Shown piece by piece: positions 34,513 to 44,521 of a stretch of 64,000 nucleotides of DNA; the stretch's first letter is position 1, and each line of letters begins with the position of its first letter. Under the pieces are notes generated by a model. That model was not told the DNA's origin and made no database searches. It saw only the letters and a program-made list of their open reading frames with translations. Origin of the DNA: Tethya wilhelma (Eukaryota; Porifera; Demospongiae; Tethyida; Tethyidae); the NCBI GenBank assembly GCA_964030475.1, contig CAXIPT010000013.1, positions 894,341-958,340 on the forward strand, given 5' to 3'. The translations under genes were made by a program, and so were the position numbers.

Positions 34513-37298
34513 CAGTGCAGACGGTACCTTGAGTGTGTCAGAGTGTTTCTTATACTCCTCGGTCATTCTCTCAGTGGTCTGGCTGTTGTAGGTCAAGTTG
34601 GAGCGGAGTCCGGCCAGTGAGGCAGCCAGGCCTATCACACTGTCCTTCAGCTGCTGCCTCAGGTGTTGGTGGGTGGCCAGCTCTGGGTTACGGGTCTGGA
34701 GCACTCGTTGCAGCTCCTTGCGATGGTGCTCAAGGGAGGAGAGCTGGGATTGAAACCCCTGCGTGTGCGTGTGTGTGTGTATGCGTGTGCTACTCCATAC
34801 TCATAATACTGTATATGGTGCCTGACTACATACAATCACACAGAGCATGTGATAAGGATCACCAATTAGTGGTGATACAAACAACTTACATTGAGTTCAG
34901 TTTGAATTTTGCTAAGCTCCGCCTTCCTGACGTCATGTGACAGTCGTAGGCTCCTCAGGGAGGCCGAGAACTCCACACAGAGGCTCTTCTGCCTCTGAGC
35001 GCTGGCAGCAATGCCCACCCTCCTCTGGTCCAGGTACTGCAGCTCCTTGTCCAGCTCCTCACACTGGACCTGCAGGGAGACAAGGGACTTCCTCTCTCTG
35101 TCCCTGTGCCCCTCCAGCTCTTGCTGCCTCTTCCTGGCCCACTCCTCTTTCCTCTTCCTCTCCAGCTCCCTCTGCTCAGCCTCGCGCTGGAGAACAAGCC
35201 TCTGCATCTGTCTCTCTCTCTCCTTCTCAATCTCCAGTGCCTTGCGACGCTGGCGCTCCAACTCAGCCTGGCGCAATTTCTCTGCTTCACGTCTGTGTAG
35301 CCAGTCATATCACATGACATCACATGATTATCACATGACCACCCACTCACTCTTGTTGCAGCCGTCGTTCCTCCTCTTCTCGTTTCTTTCTCTCCTTCTC
35401 AGCCTAAAAACAAACATCTTTCAATTTCAGTAAAACTTTTAGATATTCTAGTAAACTCACAGCCTCTCTCTCCTGTTGCTCCTGTCGAGCTCTCCGTCTT
35501 CTCTCTAATTCAAGGCGACCTGCTTCGAAATTTTCTTTTCTCTTGTCCTCGAAAGAGAGCAGGCTATCCTCACCACCTCCTCCTGCAGCAGTGGTAGCTC
35601 CAGGGTTCTTACGATCAGGAACACTGGTCTGGAGGAGCAGACAGAAGGTGATGAAACAGCTAGTGGTAGCGTCCATTACCTACCTTCCTCTCAGCGGTTG
35701 TCTTGGTCGCTGATGATGCTGCTGTTGTTCTGTCGATGGTGTTGAACTTGGCTGGTCCGGGATAGAGCTCCGATGGCAGTGTGCTAGGGAGAGAGAGACC
35801 CGCCTTGGCCTTCTCAAGAAGGTGCGATGCAATGGCAAACTCATCAGCTGAAAGGCGGCCATCTCTGTCGTAGTCAGCTAGCTCCCTGGGGAGGGAGGGA
35901 GGGAGGAGAGAGATAGGAGGGAGGACAGCTAGGGATATCACGGACCTACCATATCTTGGCCAGAATGGAGTTACTGAGACCACTCTTGGTCAACAATGGA
36001 CGAACAACATCACCTGTATATTATATGCAAAACCATTACATCATAATGATATCACTACAATAACGAGGGATATATACCTGTTAGGAACCCCGTCTTGTTT
36101 CGGTCCATGGTGTTGAACTGCATGACATACTTCCTCTTGTTTGCTGTGGTCATCGCCCAGCCTTGACTGAGCGTGCTCAGTGAGACACCGAACCCCACGC
36201 CAGCTGACGAGGAGGTGCCCCCAATCCCACCCAGAGATGATGGCGACGTAGGCTGGTTGAATCCCATTCCAGAGAGCGGGGTGGACCAGGAATGAGACAG
36301 GGAGGAGGCGGCTGGCGTACCAAACTAGGTACAGAAGAGATGATGCTAATAAAATAAGCAATGAGAGAGAAGTGACTGGCTTACGTTAGAAGAGAATGAA
36401 CTTCCCTCTTTCTGAGCTTGGCGGATGAGGGTCATGGCGTTGCAAAACTGGGCCTTGTTTATCTTTCCATCTTGGTCCGTGTCCACAGCACTCCTGGAGG
36501 GGGAGGGGCAGACCACACCTCATTACATTCCTAACATTCTTATCAACATTCCTACCATATTTGGGCGAGTTTTGACGGAGGGAGACCTGACTTCTCAAAC
36601 ACCGACTTCACCTGCTCACCTAGACACAAACATTGGACAGGAAATGAGTCACTTGTGGCACAAGAAGAATTGTTCCTTGTATGAAATGGAACCCAACACA
36701 GCATCATATTCACCACACAATGGATGTACACAGGCATATACATGCACATGCACATGCACACATGCCTAGATGGTGACATTGAATACCAGCACCTATTGAA
36801 TGAGCTAGCACACACACTGCTGAGTGCACCATTGGAGCTGTAAATTGAGTGCAGCTGACCAGTGAGGCCACCATCAGCTCACACACACACCACGCCCTAG
36901 TAGTCCTCTCACCTGTAACCACACCGCCAATGGGAAACAGAGAGTTGAAGAGTGCCTCATCCTGCGAGGCCTGGGGCCCGCCAAAACCTGCCATTCCTAC
37001 TGGCCAACCTGTAAACAGTATCACCAAGCAAAGACACAGTGAAAGGACTATCAACAGAGTGCACTTGTTAGAGTACTTTCACAAATAGCTAGCTCCTAAT
37101 GGGAAGCATTTCTATTTGGTTTCACATTCAGTAATATGTACTTGAACATATGGGTGGGACAGCAATTAACTCAGAGTTTTGGGAAAAGAATTTACCACAA
37201 ACATACACCCATGCAGCGGTGAATTGTCTGCAGTGGCACTCACCCCCCGTAGTGGAGCTCCTGCCTGGCATAGAGGAACCAAGTCCGCCATAGGACAT
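25786..37298 (-). CDS. ITSN1: Intersectin, long form (EH-EH-coiled coil-5xSH3-DH-PH-C2)
   Basis: A long multi-exon gene starting at ATG 37298 ([15 protein letters not shown]) and ending at TAA 25786. Domains in order: EH1 ([20 protein letters not shown], 36400-36990), EH2 ([19 protein letters not shown], 35800-36180), a long charged coiled coil (34000-35620), SH3A (about 31000-31195), SH3B (about 30345-30535), SH3C (about 29960-30165), SH3D (about 29650-29880), SH3E (about 28500-28680), RhoGEF DH (27740-28246), PH (26960-27380) and C2 (25850-26340). Intersectin links clathrin endocytosis (EH binds NPF, SH3 binds dynamin and synaptojanin) to Cdc42 activation through its DH-PH. One segment of the coiled-coil/linker region is present twice around an N-gap (31533-33089 and 33179-34508); the true gene probably has one copy. 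It shares its upstream region with CHMP2B. Confidence 0.92.
26580..26609. repeat. (AG)n microsatellite in intersectin intron
   Basis: AG dinucleotide run in plus orientation; on the coding strand a CT run just before an acceptor in the PH-C2 linker region. Confidence 0.8.
28742..29474. mobile_element. Outer MITE, TACCGTAAAC ends, interrupted by a second element
   Basis: The ends TACCGTAAACGTGGAAATAT and its near reverse complement at the right lie 733 bp apart in an intersectin intron. Remove the inner element at 28798-29299 and the remainder is about 230 bp, the usual size of this family. Confidence 0.75.
28798..29299. mobile_element. Inner element nested in the MITE, TAGGCCTTRATAGATTATGC ends
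   Basis: The left end TAGGCCTTAATAGATTATGC and the reverse complement of the right end differ by one base. The interior repeats GCATAATAGGC-like motifs at least six times. The element sits at TTGGCGG(TA)...(TA)TTTGGCGG, consistent with a TA target site. Confidence 0.7.
30590..30775. mobile_element. Degenerate MITE copy in intersectin intron
   Basis: It shares the order of motifs (TTGAATAA, ATATTCGTGGAAAACGAACG, then GTGAAAACTGCAAAAGTTA) with the better-preserved copies at 32369 and 33792, but the terminal repeats are worn. Boundaries are estimates. Confidence 0.4.
31798..32023. mobile_element. TA-flanked MITE present in copy A only
   Basis: The inverted ends are about 30 bp: AAAGTCCATCTGGTTTGAGA on the left and, read inward from the right, AAAGTCGATCTAGTTTGAGA. 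Both sides are flanked by TA, while copy B has a single TA at the same position (about 33443-33444). This empty site fixes the ends and suggests a Tc1/mariner-type element. It lies in the intron just beside an acceptor, and the splice AG is kept. Confidence 0.85.
32369..32560. mobile_element. MITE, TACCGTATA ends, copy in duplicated segment A
   Basis: TACCGTATATGGCTTAATTT at the left and TACCGTATACCGCTTAACTT inward from the right. It has about 18 more bases near its left end than the matching copy at 33792. Confidence 0.8.
33090..33178. other. Assembly gap (89 N)
   Basis: A run of undetermined bases bordered on the left by a (CA)n run and on the right by a restart of sequence already seen from 31533. 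Confidence 0.95.
33179..34508. repeat. Duplicated intersectin segment, copy B
   Basis: Direct copy of 31533-33089 lacking the MITE at 31798. It joins smoothly to the unique upstream intersectin exons at its right end, so it is the copy most likely to be in its true place. Confidence 0.85.
33792..33963. mobile_element. MITE, TACCATATA ends, copy in duplicated segment B
   Basis: Same element as 32369-32560, with shared interior and ends differing by a few substitutions and one 18-base deletion. Confidence 0.8.
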
Positions 37299-37375
37299 CG
37301 TTCTGTGCGCGTTCTCTCTCAAGAAAAACTCGTTCTATTCACTGAAAAGTGGGCTGGGTCGTTAATGATGCGAAC

Positions 37376-37389
37376 TTATCACGTGATAA
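37376..37389. promoter_or_regulatory. TTATCACGTGATAA palindrome between intersectin and CHMP2B
   Basis: A perfect 14-bp palindrome with TCACGTGA core, in the 330-bp space between the divergent start codons of intersectin (37298, -) and CHMP2B (37629, +). Probable bHLH-zip site by motif. Confidence 0.6.
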
Positions 37390-37628
37390 TCAATGACGTA
37401 ATCTGTTTGGACATGTGACTTGTCATGGGGATCGACCATATCAGAACAAGAACTGCCACAGAGGCATTGTTAAATAGCGGTATGACTCATCAGTAGTACG
37501 ACTGAGAACGCCAGGAGTGATACTGCACTAGTGTGAGTTGATTGGAGCGTCTATCTGGACTACTAGATGGTGAATAGGGTTCTTTTCTCTTCAGATTTTT
37601 CAACAAGTTTTATACAGACTAGACCAAG

Positions 37629-38271
37629 ATGTTTCGGAAGCCAGACCCAAAAGGTATTTGTCTCTGATATTAATTAATTACTCTATATATAAAGTGTTGA
37701 ATTCCAGTCAATTTTGTCCGTTGTCTGTCATCTGTCATGTGGAGTGCGTATTTATTTATCATGTGAAGTGCCAATTTTTGTGTGTAGAACAAATGAGACA
37801 GCAGCAGAGGGCACTGCGTAAGACCAACAGGGAGCTGGAGAGAGACAGACACGGACTGGAGAGGCAAGAACGACAACTGGCAAGTGATCTTCAATACTAT
37901 TAAAATTTATGACATAATTATGATGTCATGACAATTTCAGGAGGCAGAGATCAAGAAGGCTGCTAAGAGGGGAGACAAGCAGGCGGCTGGTGTCTACGCC
38001 AAGCAGCTGGTGAGACTTCGCCAGCAGAAGGCCAAGTCCCTTGGACTCAGCTCTCAGATCACCTCTACCGGCCACCAAATGACAGCGATGCAGTCCCAAG
38101 CCAAGATGGCCCAGGCCATGGGCTCCACTGCTAAAGCCATGGCAGCCACCAACAAACAGATCAAAGTTGAAGACATTCAGAAGACAATGATGAACTTTGA
38201 GCAGGAGTCAACCAAGATGGACATGGCGGGAGAAATGAGTGAGTTACACCAGCTCCTCTTTGTGCAGCAGT

Positions 38272-38329
<58 letters not shown>

Positions 38330-38601
38330 GGATGACACACTGGACTCTCTCCTAGCTGGCTCTGACGATGAGGCTGAAGAAGATGCTGTCATCTCACAAG
38401 TCCTCGATGAGATTGGAATTGAAGTGTCGGGAAAGGTACAAGTCCCACTCCCACGATTGTCACATTCTATTACTGTATTTTGTCTCTCTCTTCCATCATC
38501 AGTTGGCTGGAGTAGGTGTGGCAAACAAGCCCCTCAAGGCAGACAAGGCCAAGGTTGAAACAGACGATCTAGAAGCTAGATTAAGACAATTGCACAGCTG
38601 A
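37629..38601 (+). CDS. CHMP2B: CHMP2B, ESCRT-III subunit
   Basis: Five exons: 37629-37653, 37788-37879, 37941-38238, 38329-38435 and 38503-38601. The basic N-terminal helices (ALRKTNRELERDRHGLERQE, EIKKAAKRGDKQ, YAKQLVRLRQQKAKS), the middle TNKQIKVEDIQKTMMNFEQE, the acidic DDTLDSLLAGSDDEAEED, the VLDEIGIEVSGK block and the C-terminal MIM (LEARLRQLHS) follow human CHMP2B. It assembles on membranes to complete endosomal budding and recruits VPS4. Intron 2 begins with GC (CTG|GCAAGT); only this splice gives QLEAEIKK. The acceptor of exon 4 is fed by a long (CT)n run (38276-38326). This is the second ESCRT-III gene here, with CHMP1. Confidence 0.93.
38276..38326. repeat. (CT)n microsatellite forming CHMP2B acceptor tract
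   Basis: An uninterrupted CT run ends immediately before the CAG acceptor of CHMP2B exon 4. Confidence 0.9.
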
Positions 38602-38738
38602 CACTAACGCAATTATTATAATAGTGATATCTGTAGTAGTATTGTTTTTAACCATTGATTTGTGAACCATAATCATTAATGAACGCAAATGATTGAAGCA
38701 TGCAGCATTTATTGTAGCCTGGCTTTAATTAAGTATCA

Positions 38739-40479
38739 TCATTGTTCAGTTTCTGTGGGTGTGTCAGTTGGAGGGGGTGGAGCTTCATCAGTGGTGGGTG
38801 TGTCCTCAGAGGACGAGGGATCGGCCAGGCTAAGGACCAGAGGACAGTGGTCGCTGCCGTAGACCTCCTTCCTGATGACACAGTCACACACGTCAGCCAT
38901 GAGTCGCTCAGAGACAACAAAATAATCCAGCCGCCTAAAGTTCAAAGGTCAAATGAGACACACAGTACCAAGACAGGTAGTGAAATGGCGTACCATCCTG
39001 TGTTCTTCTGTCTGGCATTGAACCTGTACGACCAGTAGGTGTAGGCGTGGGCTAGATCGGGGTAAAGGTGTCTGAATGAGTCGACAAAGCCTTCCTTCAA
39101 GAGCTCAGTGAAGTCCTCTCGCTCCTGCGGAGTGAAACCAGCTGTAGCAGTGTTGGTCTTGGGGTTCTTGAGATCTGAAAATAGGTACAATTTTATTACT
39201 CCATACATCCATTCCAAGTGTTCCATACATCCATTCCAAGTTCCCCATAGATTCATTCCAAGTGTCCCATACCTATTTCTTGGTGAGCCACGTTGAGGTC
39301 TCCACACAGAATGACTGGTTTCTTTGCATCCAAAGTCTTCATGTACTCCCTGAGGTCGACATCCCACTCCTGCTTGAAGTCCAGCCTCTTCAGCTTCTCA
39401 CCAGCATTGGGAACATCTGCACACATTGTGGGAGTATCAAATGATCGTGATTGAACAACATCTTGTAATGAAGAGTCTCTTCTTACAAGCTGTTAAGAAA
39501 TAGAAGTCTTTGTATTCGGCCGTGATAATTCTTCCCTCGCAGTCATACTTCTGGATTCCTGGAGGAAAGAAACCACTCAACTAGCTACCATTCCTGTGTC
39601 TTTACCTAACCAACGAACCAAGTCCCTTTGTCACACTGATTGGCTTCTCTTTGCTGAACAGTCTACACACAGTAACAAAGAAAAAACAAAACAACTATAG
39701 GACTGGAAGAGAATCCTTAACAACCCAGCTAACATACCCAACTCCACTGTAACCCTTCTTCTCAGCACTGTGCCAATAAACATGGTAACCAGAAACACTC
39801 AATTTGTCCTGACAAAATTTAATAAAAAATGACATTGAATTAATCAAACCACACCCACTGACCACACCCCTCACCACCGGCATTTCATCCTCTTGGCACT
39901 TGGTCTCCTGAAGACAGAAGATGTCAGGATCCTCGTGGACGATGTACTCATGTCCTCCATTCTATAATCAATCACAAACGATAGAGAGGCTGCAGATCAT
40001 GTGAGTGTCACATGACCACATACCTTTATCCAGGCTCTAATCCCATTCACATTCCAACTGCTGAACTTCTTGCTCCACGGTCTGGGGAAGAGAGAGAAAT
40101 GATATTAGCAACAGCAGCACACATCTCATGAGGAACGTACCGGCCATCCTTTGTCTTCCCCAGCTCATTCCAAGGCACACTGGCCCAGTCAGTCTTCACA
40201 GAGGAGGAGCCAGTGGCTCCTTTGCTCATCATACCACCATCAACATCTTCTTCTCCCTTCTTTTTGGCTGCTTTCTTGGCAGGAGGGGGACCCTGTTGGA
40301 GAAACACCAGTCATACAAACTTACTACCACTACAAGACAATGAATATACTTCTTCATTATCAGGCTTGACAGCACCCTCATCTTCAGTGGCTGACTGAAA
40401 ATCAACAGATAAACATGTTCTTCACATTATTCCACTTCTTGTAAGCATGTCCTACCTTTCTCTTCCTTCCTCTAGGCAT
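38739..40479 (-). CDS. APEX1: Apurinic/apyrimidinic endonuclease APE1
   Basis: A multi-exon gene from ATG 40479 (MPRGRKRK, a nuclear localisation type start) to TGA 38739. After a Lys/Glu-rich tail come the conserved catalytic blocks: [16 protein letters not shown] (metal-binding Glu), [29 protein letters not shown] (Asp and Asn), the RLDYF block and GSDHCPLVL (catalytic Asp-His). APE1 cuts DNA 5' to abasic sites in base-excision repair. A Pro/Thr-rich extension of about 25 residues follows the usual end, [12 protein letters not shown]. Whether the mammalian redox Cys65 is conserved was not settled. It is head-to-head with GET1, 140 bp apart. Confidence 0.95.
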
Positions 40480-40619
40480 GGCTGCACAGCAATGAACCAA
40501 ACACTGACCTCTTAGGATGCACCTGAGTGATACACAAGAAAGCCACATGGCCAGACCACGAGGGAAATCCCCTAATTTCACTCTAAAGATTACCTACATA
40601 CCTACCTACCCATGCAAAG
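40480..40619. promoter_or_regulatory. Bidirectional promoter APEX1/GET1
   Basis: 140 bp between divergent start codons. No TATA box or E-box palindrome is seen; a short CTACC repeat lies near 40593-40610. Confidence 0.5.
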
Positions 40620-41690
40620 ATGGCAGAGCTAGAGGTGAATTGGTTTCTACTCCTACTGGTGTTCTGTGTGTGTGTGTTGGTGAAGGTTCTACAACATGTG
40701 AGCTCCTCTTTCAGTGCCAGAGTGAGTCAGTGATTCTCTTTAACATTCATGATGGTGTGTGAATTAATGATGTGTTTCCTCCTCTCTCAGATATCAAAAC
40801 ACTTTGTCTCCTCTGAGCCAAAAGAGCTGGTGGAATTGAAGAAAGAGGTGGCATCTTTAAGAGACCGTTTATCAAACATAAACATGACAGTAGGTGAACT
40901 CATGCACAGTGTGTGTACACACGACATTAATTATGTAATTGATGGTGGGTGGTGCAGGCCATGCATGTGGTGTACACCAGTGTGTGTCTTTCTACATGTT
41001 ACTGTAGGATAGTTTTGCTGAACATGCGAAATTGAAAAGAAAGGTGAACCAGAAAGAGCATAGACTGACTCAACTTGGTAAGCTTCTAAGATAACAACGT
41101 CAAGGAATTAATTGTTTCATCTCTTCATACTGTGCAGAGAAAGACTATCGCCAGCACACAGCATCTGTCAACCTTCTCAGTGGCACCATATGCAGTGCAG
41201 TCATAGTAAGCACATGTACCATCCATGCTATGCCATTATGGCACATCTGTGATACTGGTGTCTTTTCCTCTCTAGCAACTGTTCAGAGTGGTTGTTGTCC
41301 TTGCCAACAGATCCACTCCTGTCCTTGTAACCAACCCTTCCTTCCTGTGGCCCCTCTCTTCCCCTCTCTCCTTCCCCACGGGCCTTCAAGGTGAGCATGT
41401 GCCAACTTCATATCAGATGAGTCTGGCACTTGTTCCAACTCTGTTGTTGTTGGTATCTAGCCAGGGGGCTCATTGATTTGACATTTGGCTGTGATTAAAT
41501 CACCCAACCAGCTTGATCTCCCCAATCACAGCCAAACCTGGTCTTTTGTAGCTGATCAGTTTCTAGAGAAACAAAGGCTTTCATCTAGTGTAATGACATT
41601 TGTTGTACAGGTTCAATTGGTGTACCTTGCTGGAGCATAATGTGCGTACAGACTATTAACATGGCTGTCTACTTGTGGAGAAGGAAATAA
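40620..41690 (+). CDS. GET1: GET1/WRB, tail-anchored protein insertion receptor
   Basis: Six exons: 40620-40721, 40791-40889, 41008-41077, 41138-41205, 41276-41390 and 41611-41690, giving 177 residues (human WRB has 174). An N-terminal membrane helix (WFLLLLVFCVCVLVKVL) is followed by the cytosolic coiled coil that binds GET3/TRC40 (VELKKEVASLRDRLSNINMT, then EHAKLKRKVNQKEHRL), then two further membrane helices (LLSGTICSAVIQLFRVVVVL and GVPCWSIMCVQTINMAVYLW). With CAML it inserts tail-anchored proteins into the endoplasmic reticulum membrane. All splice phases agree. The last exon occurs a second time at about 42051-42130, within the direct duplication around the N at 41949. Confidence 0.92.
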
Positions 41691-42388
41691 AGCCGAAAAA
41701 CAACTAACAAAACTGTTACAACAGAAAAACTGAAACTCAAAAATATTTCTACACCTACGTGACATAAACTGATACATTGTTTATGACTACAAATGAATAG
41801 GAAAATCAATCTTGATGGGTAGTGCAAGCATTGCACGTGTGTGTGGGTGTGTGTGAAACTAAACAATTCCAATGAAAGACATGTACGATGGTTTATGAAA
41901 CAAAGGTGTGTGTGTATGTGGAGTGTAAAGTTGGAACATGAAGGTGACNAGCTTGATCTCCCCAATCACAGCCAAACCTGGTCTTTTGTAGCTGATCAGT
42001 TTCTAGAGAAACAAAGGCTTTCATCTAGTGTAATGACATTTGTTGTACAGGTTCAATTGGTGTACCTTGCTGGAGCATAATGTGCGTACAGACTATTAAC
42101 ATGGCTGTCTACTTGTGGAGAAGGAAATAAAGCCGAAAAACAACTAACAAAACTGTTACAACAGAAAAACTGAAACTCAAAAATATTTCTACACCTACGT
42201 GACATAAACTGATACATTGTTTATGACTACAAATGAATAGGAAAATCAATCTTGATGGGTAGTGCAAGCATTGCACGTGTGTGTGGGTGTGTGTGAAACT
42301 AAACAATTCCAATGAAAGACATGTACGATGGTTTATGAAACAAAGGTGTGTGTGTATGTGGAGTGTAAAGTTGGAACATGAAGGTGAC
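41510..42388. repeat. 439-bp direct duplication around a single N (41949)
   Basis: 41510-41948 and 41950-42388 appear identical in sequence, separated by one N. They contain the last intron part, last exon and 3' UTR of GET1. An assembly overlap that was not merged is the simplest reading. Confidence 0.9.
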
Positions 42389-42430
42389 GTTTGCGAACTA
42401 ACAGGTTATTCTAGCAGAGGAAATCGACCT

Positions 42431-44417
42431 TCACTTGTTGGTCTCAGCGTCTGAGTCTTCGTCAAATGATTCTTCAAACCTCGAGCCGAGAAGGGGGGAG
42501 TCTCTCTCGTCAGAGGTGTTAACAGGATGCATAGAGGGAGGTGTGGCAGCTCGTGTAACTCGCTCGGCGAGTGCTTGAATGTCTGTATCTTGGACTCCCA
42601 TGCCATCAGAGCCGTCGCTGTCGGAGTCACTGAAAGACATATGCAGCTTGAAGCCCTCGCTCTCCAACCCTCCCGACATGGGTCGAGGTTCCTCGGAGAA
42701 GTCCATCAGTTTCTTTGGAGGAGAGAGATCCACACCACCCAGCATTGGACTCACTAGTGCAGCACCGAGGTCAGAGTTCATGACTGAAGATGGAGGAGAC
42801 TTATCATCTCTGTTAATCTTTGGTCTGCCACGTTTCTTGCCAGTGACAGCTGGTGGTTTGGGAGAGCTAATAGGATGCTTCCTCGGACGACCCCTTTTTC
42901 TCTTTTGAGGGACAGCAGCCCCCTCGTTAGCATGTTTGATGACAACACCCCCCACGGATGGCAGGGGGTCACCATTTTGATCAACAGATGAGTTATCTTT
43001 GACGAGAAGAATCTGTTCAGCCAACTCACTGATGCTAGGCGGCCTATTCTTCCTGGGACGACCACGTCCCCTTTTGGGGGGTTGATTATCCACTGAAATG
43101 ATAGGGGCACTCTTTTCCACTTTCTCGGGGGATTTTGGCTTACGTGGGCGACCCCTTCCTCTCTTGACCACACCCACCTCATTAACTTTAGCTGATTCGG
43201 CATCTCTTTCTTGCTGCTTAGCAACACTCGTCTTTGGTGGACGACCTCTCTTCCGTTTAGGGGGTGTAGCACTCTGAATACTGGTCCCTGTGTGGTCCAG
43301 AGTGGGTGTGGCATCATCCGACGGGGGGTCGGGAGGCAGTTCCTTCACCATGACTGTCGGTGGTGGGTCCGCACTGGCCATGGAGGGTGACGACGGCTGC
43401 TGGCGTATCTTTGGTGGCCTTCCTCTGCCTCTCTTTACAGGAGAATCTTTCTTTGGGGGTCTTCCTCTTTTCCTCTTAGCAACAGTGTTGCTAGGGGGAG
43501 GGGCATTCACTGGGGGTGGACTCTCCTACAGGAAGGATTGTGTAAACAGATCATATTGCAATTATGTAACCACCATTAGTTAGTACAGCCCATACCTCAA
43601 CCTGCACCACAACTGTCTCTGAAGTCGTGGATGCTGGGAAGATTCGACCGGGTCCTTCGACGCGATCAATGTCCACCCTTGCCTTGGTTACCTCACACTC
43701 GGGTAGAGAGAACAGGAGGGTTGCTTGCTCAGCTTGCAACAGTTGAGGCGATGCCCTTGAGAAAGTGATGATCTCTTCTCTCGGTCGTTTCGCAGCCTCT
43801 GGCTCTTCATCCAACTCCAGTGGTCTTTTTCGTGGTCTTCCTTGCTTCCTTATAGGGGAGGTGTCAAACAGATTCATAGCTACACCAGCTGAAGAGCTGT
43901 CACTGTCAACATTGGTCTCCTCAGAGTTCTTCAAACCCGACCTTTTAATGGCCGTTGCGATGGCTAGATTCTCCGCTATCTTCTCTACCAACAGTTGATT
44001 AACATTCCCAGTCACCTTTGTACTACTTACAACTAGTGGTGTCTCCTTTGGACTTGCCTTTGTATCAACCTCAGCCTCGGGCGGCACGGGGTGCTTTTTT
44101 GGCCGGCCGCGCTTTCTTTTCACGACGGTTGGTGGCGGTTCGTTGGCTGGTTTGTTCTTCTTAGGCGGCCTTCCTCTCCCTCTCTTTACGACCGCCTCTG
44201 GAGCCTGTTCGCTCGCGGTGACAGCAGCTGATGGCTTCTTCAAAGCCGTGGTGGTATGATCTAGAGTTGTTCCCAACATGTGATCAATAACACTCGTCAT
44301 AGCAGGTTCATTTATAGCTAGATCGCTTCCCAGCGTCAGGCTTTCTTGAGCGGGAGCCATCAAGACGCTACTTCTGACGGCTGTCTCCATATTCAAACTG
44401 ACAAAGGAGTTGATCAA
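42431..44417 (-). CDS. Protein with ten AT-hook motifs
   Basis: Two exons, 43596-44417 and 42431-43525. At least ten GRP-centred AT-hooks are spaced along the chain, most of the form KRGRGRPPK or KRKRGRPRK (first three between 43830 and 44200, seven between 42810 and 43480). AT-hooks insert in the minor groove of AT-rich DNA. Between hooks the protein is Ser/Pro/Lys-rich with no folded domain, and the C-terminus is acidic (ESFDEDSDAETNK). Similar hook arrays occur in HMGA and D1-type chromatin proteins, but no clear ortholog is recognised. Either Met 44417 or Met 44390 could start. The start is only about 105 bp after the stop of the upstream lebercilin gene on the same strand. Confidence 0.85.
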
Positions 44418-44521
44418 AAAGTGATGGAATTTTAAACCAATTTTCTCTCTCGGTAATGAGTTTAATTAGAAACAATGACGTCATACACATTAATTAAGCG
44501 AATCAGCGAAAAATCTAGATT

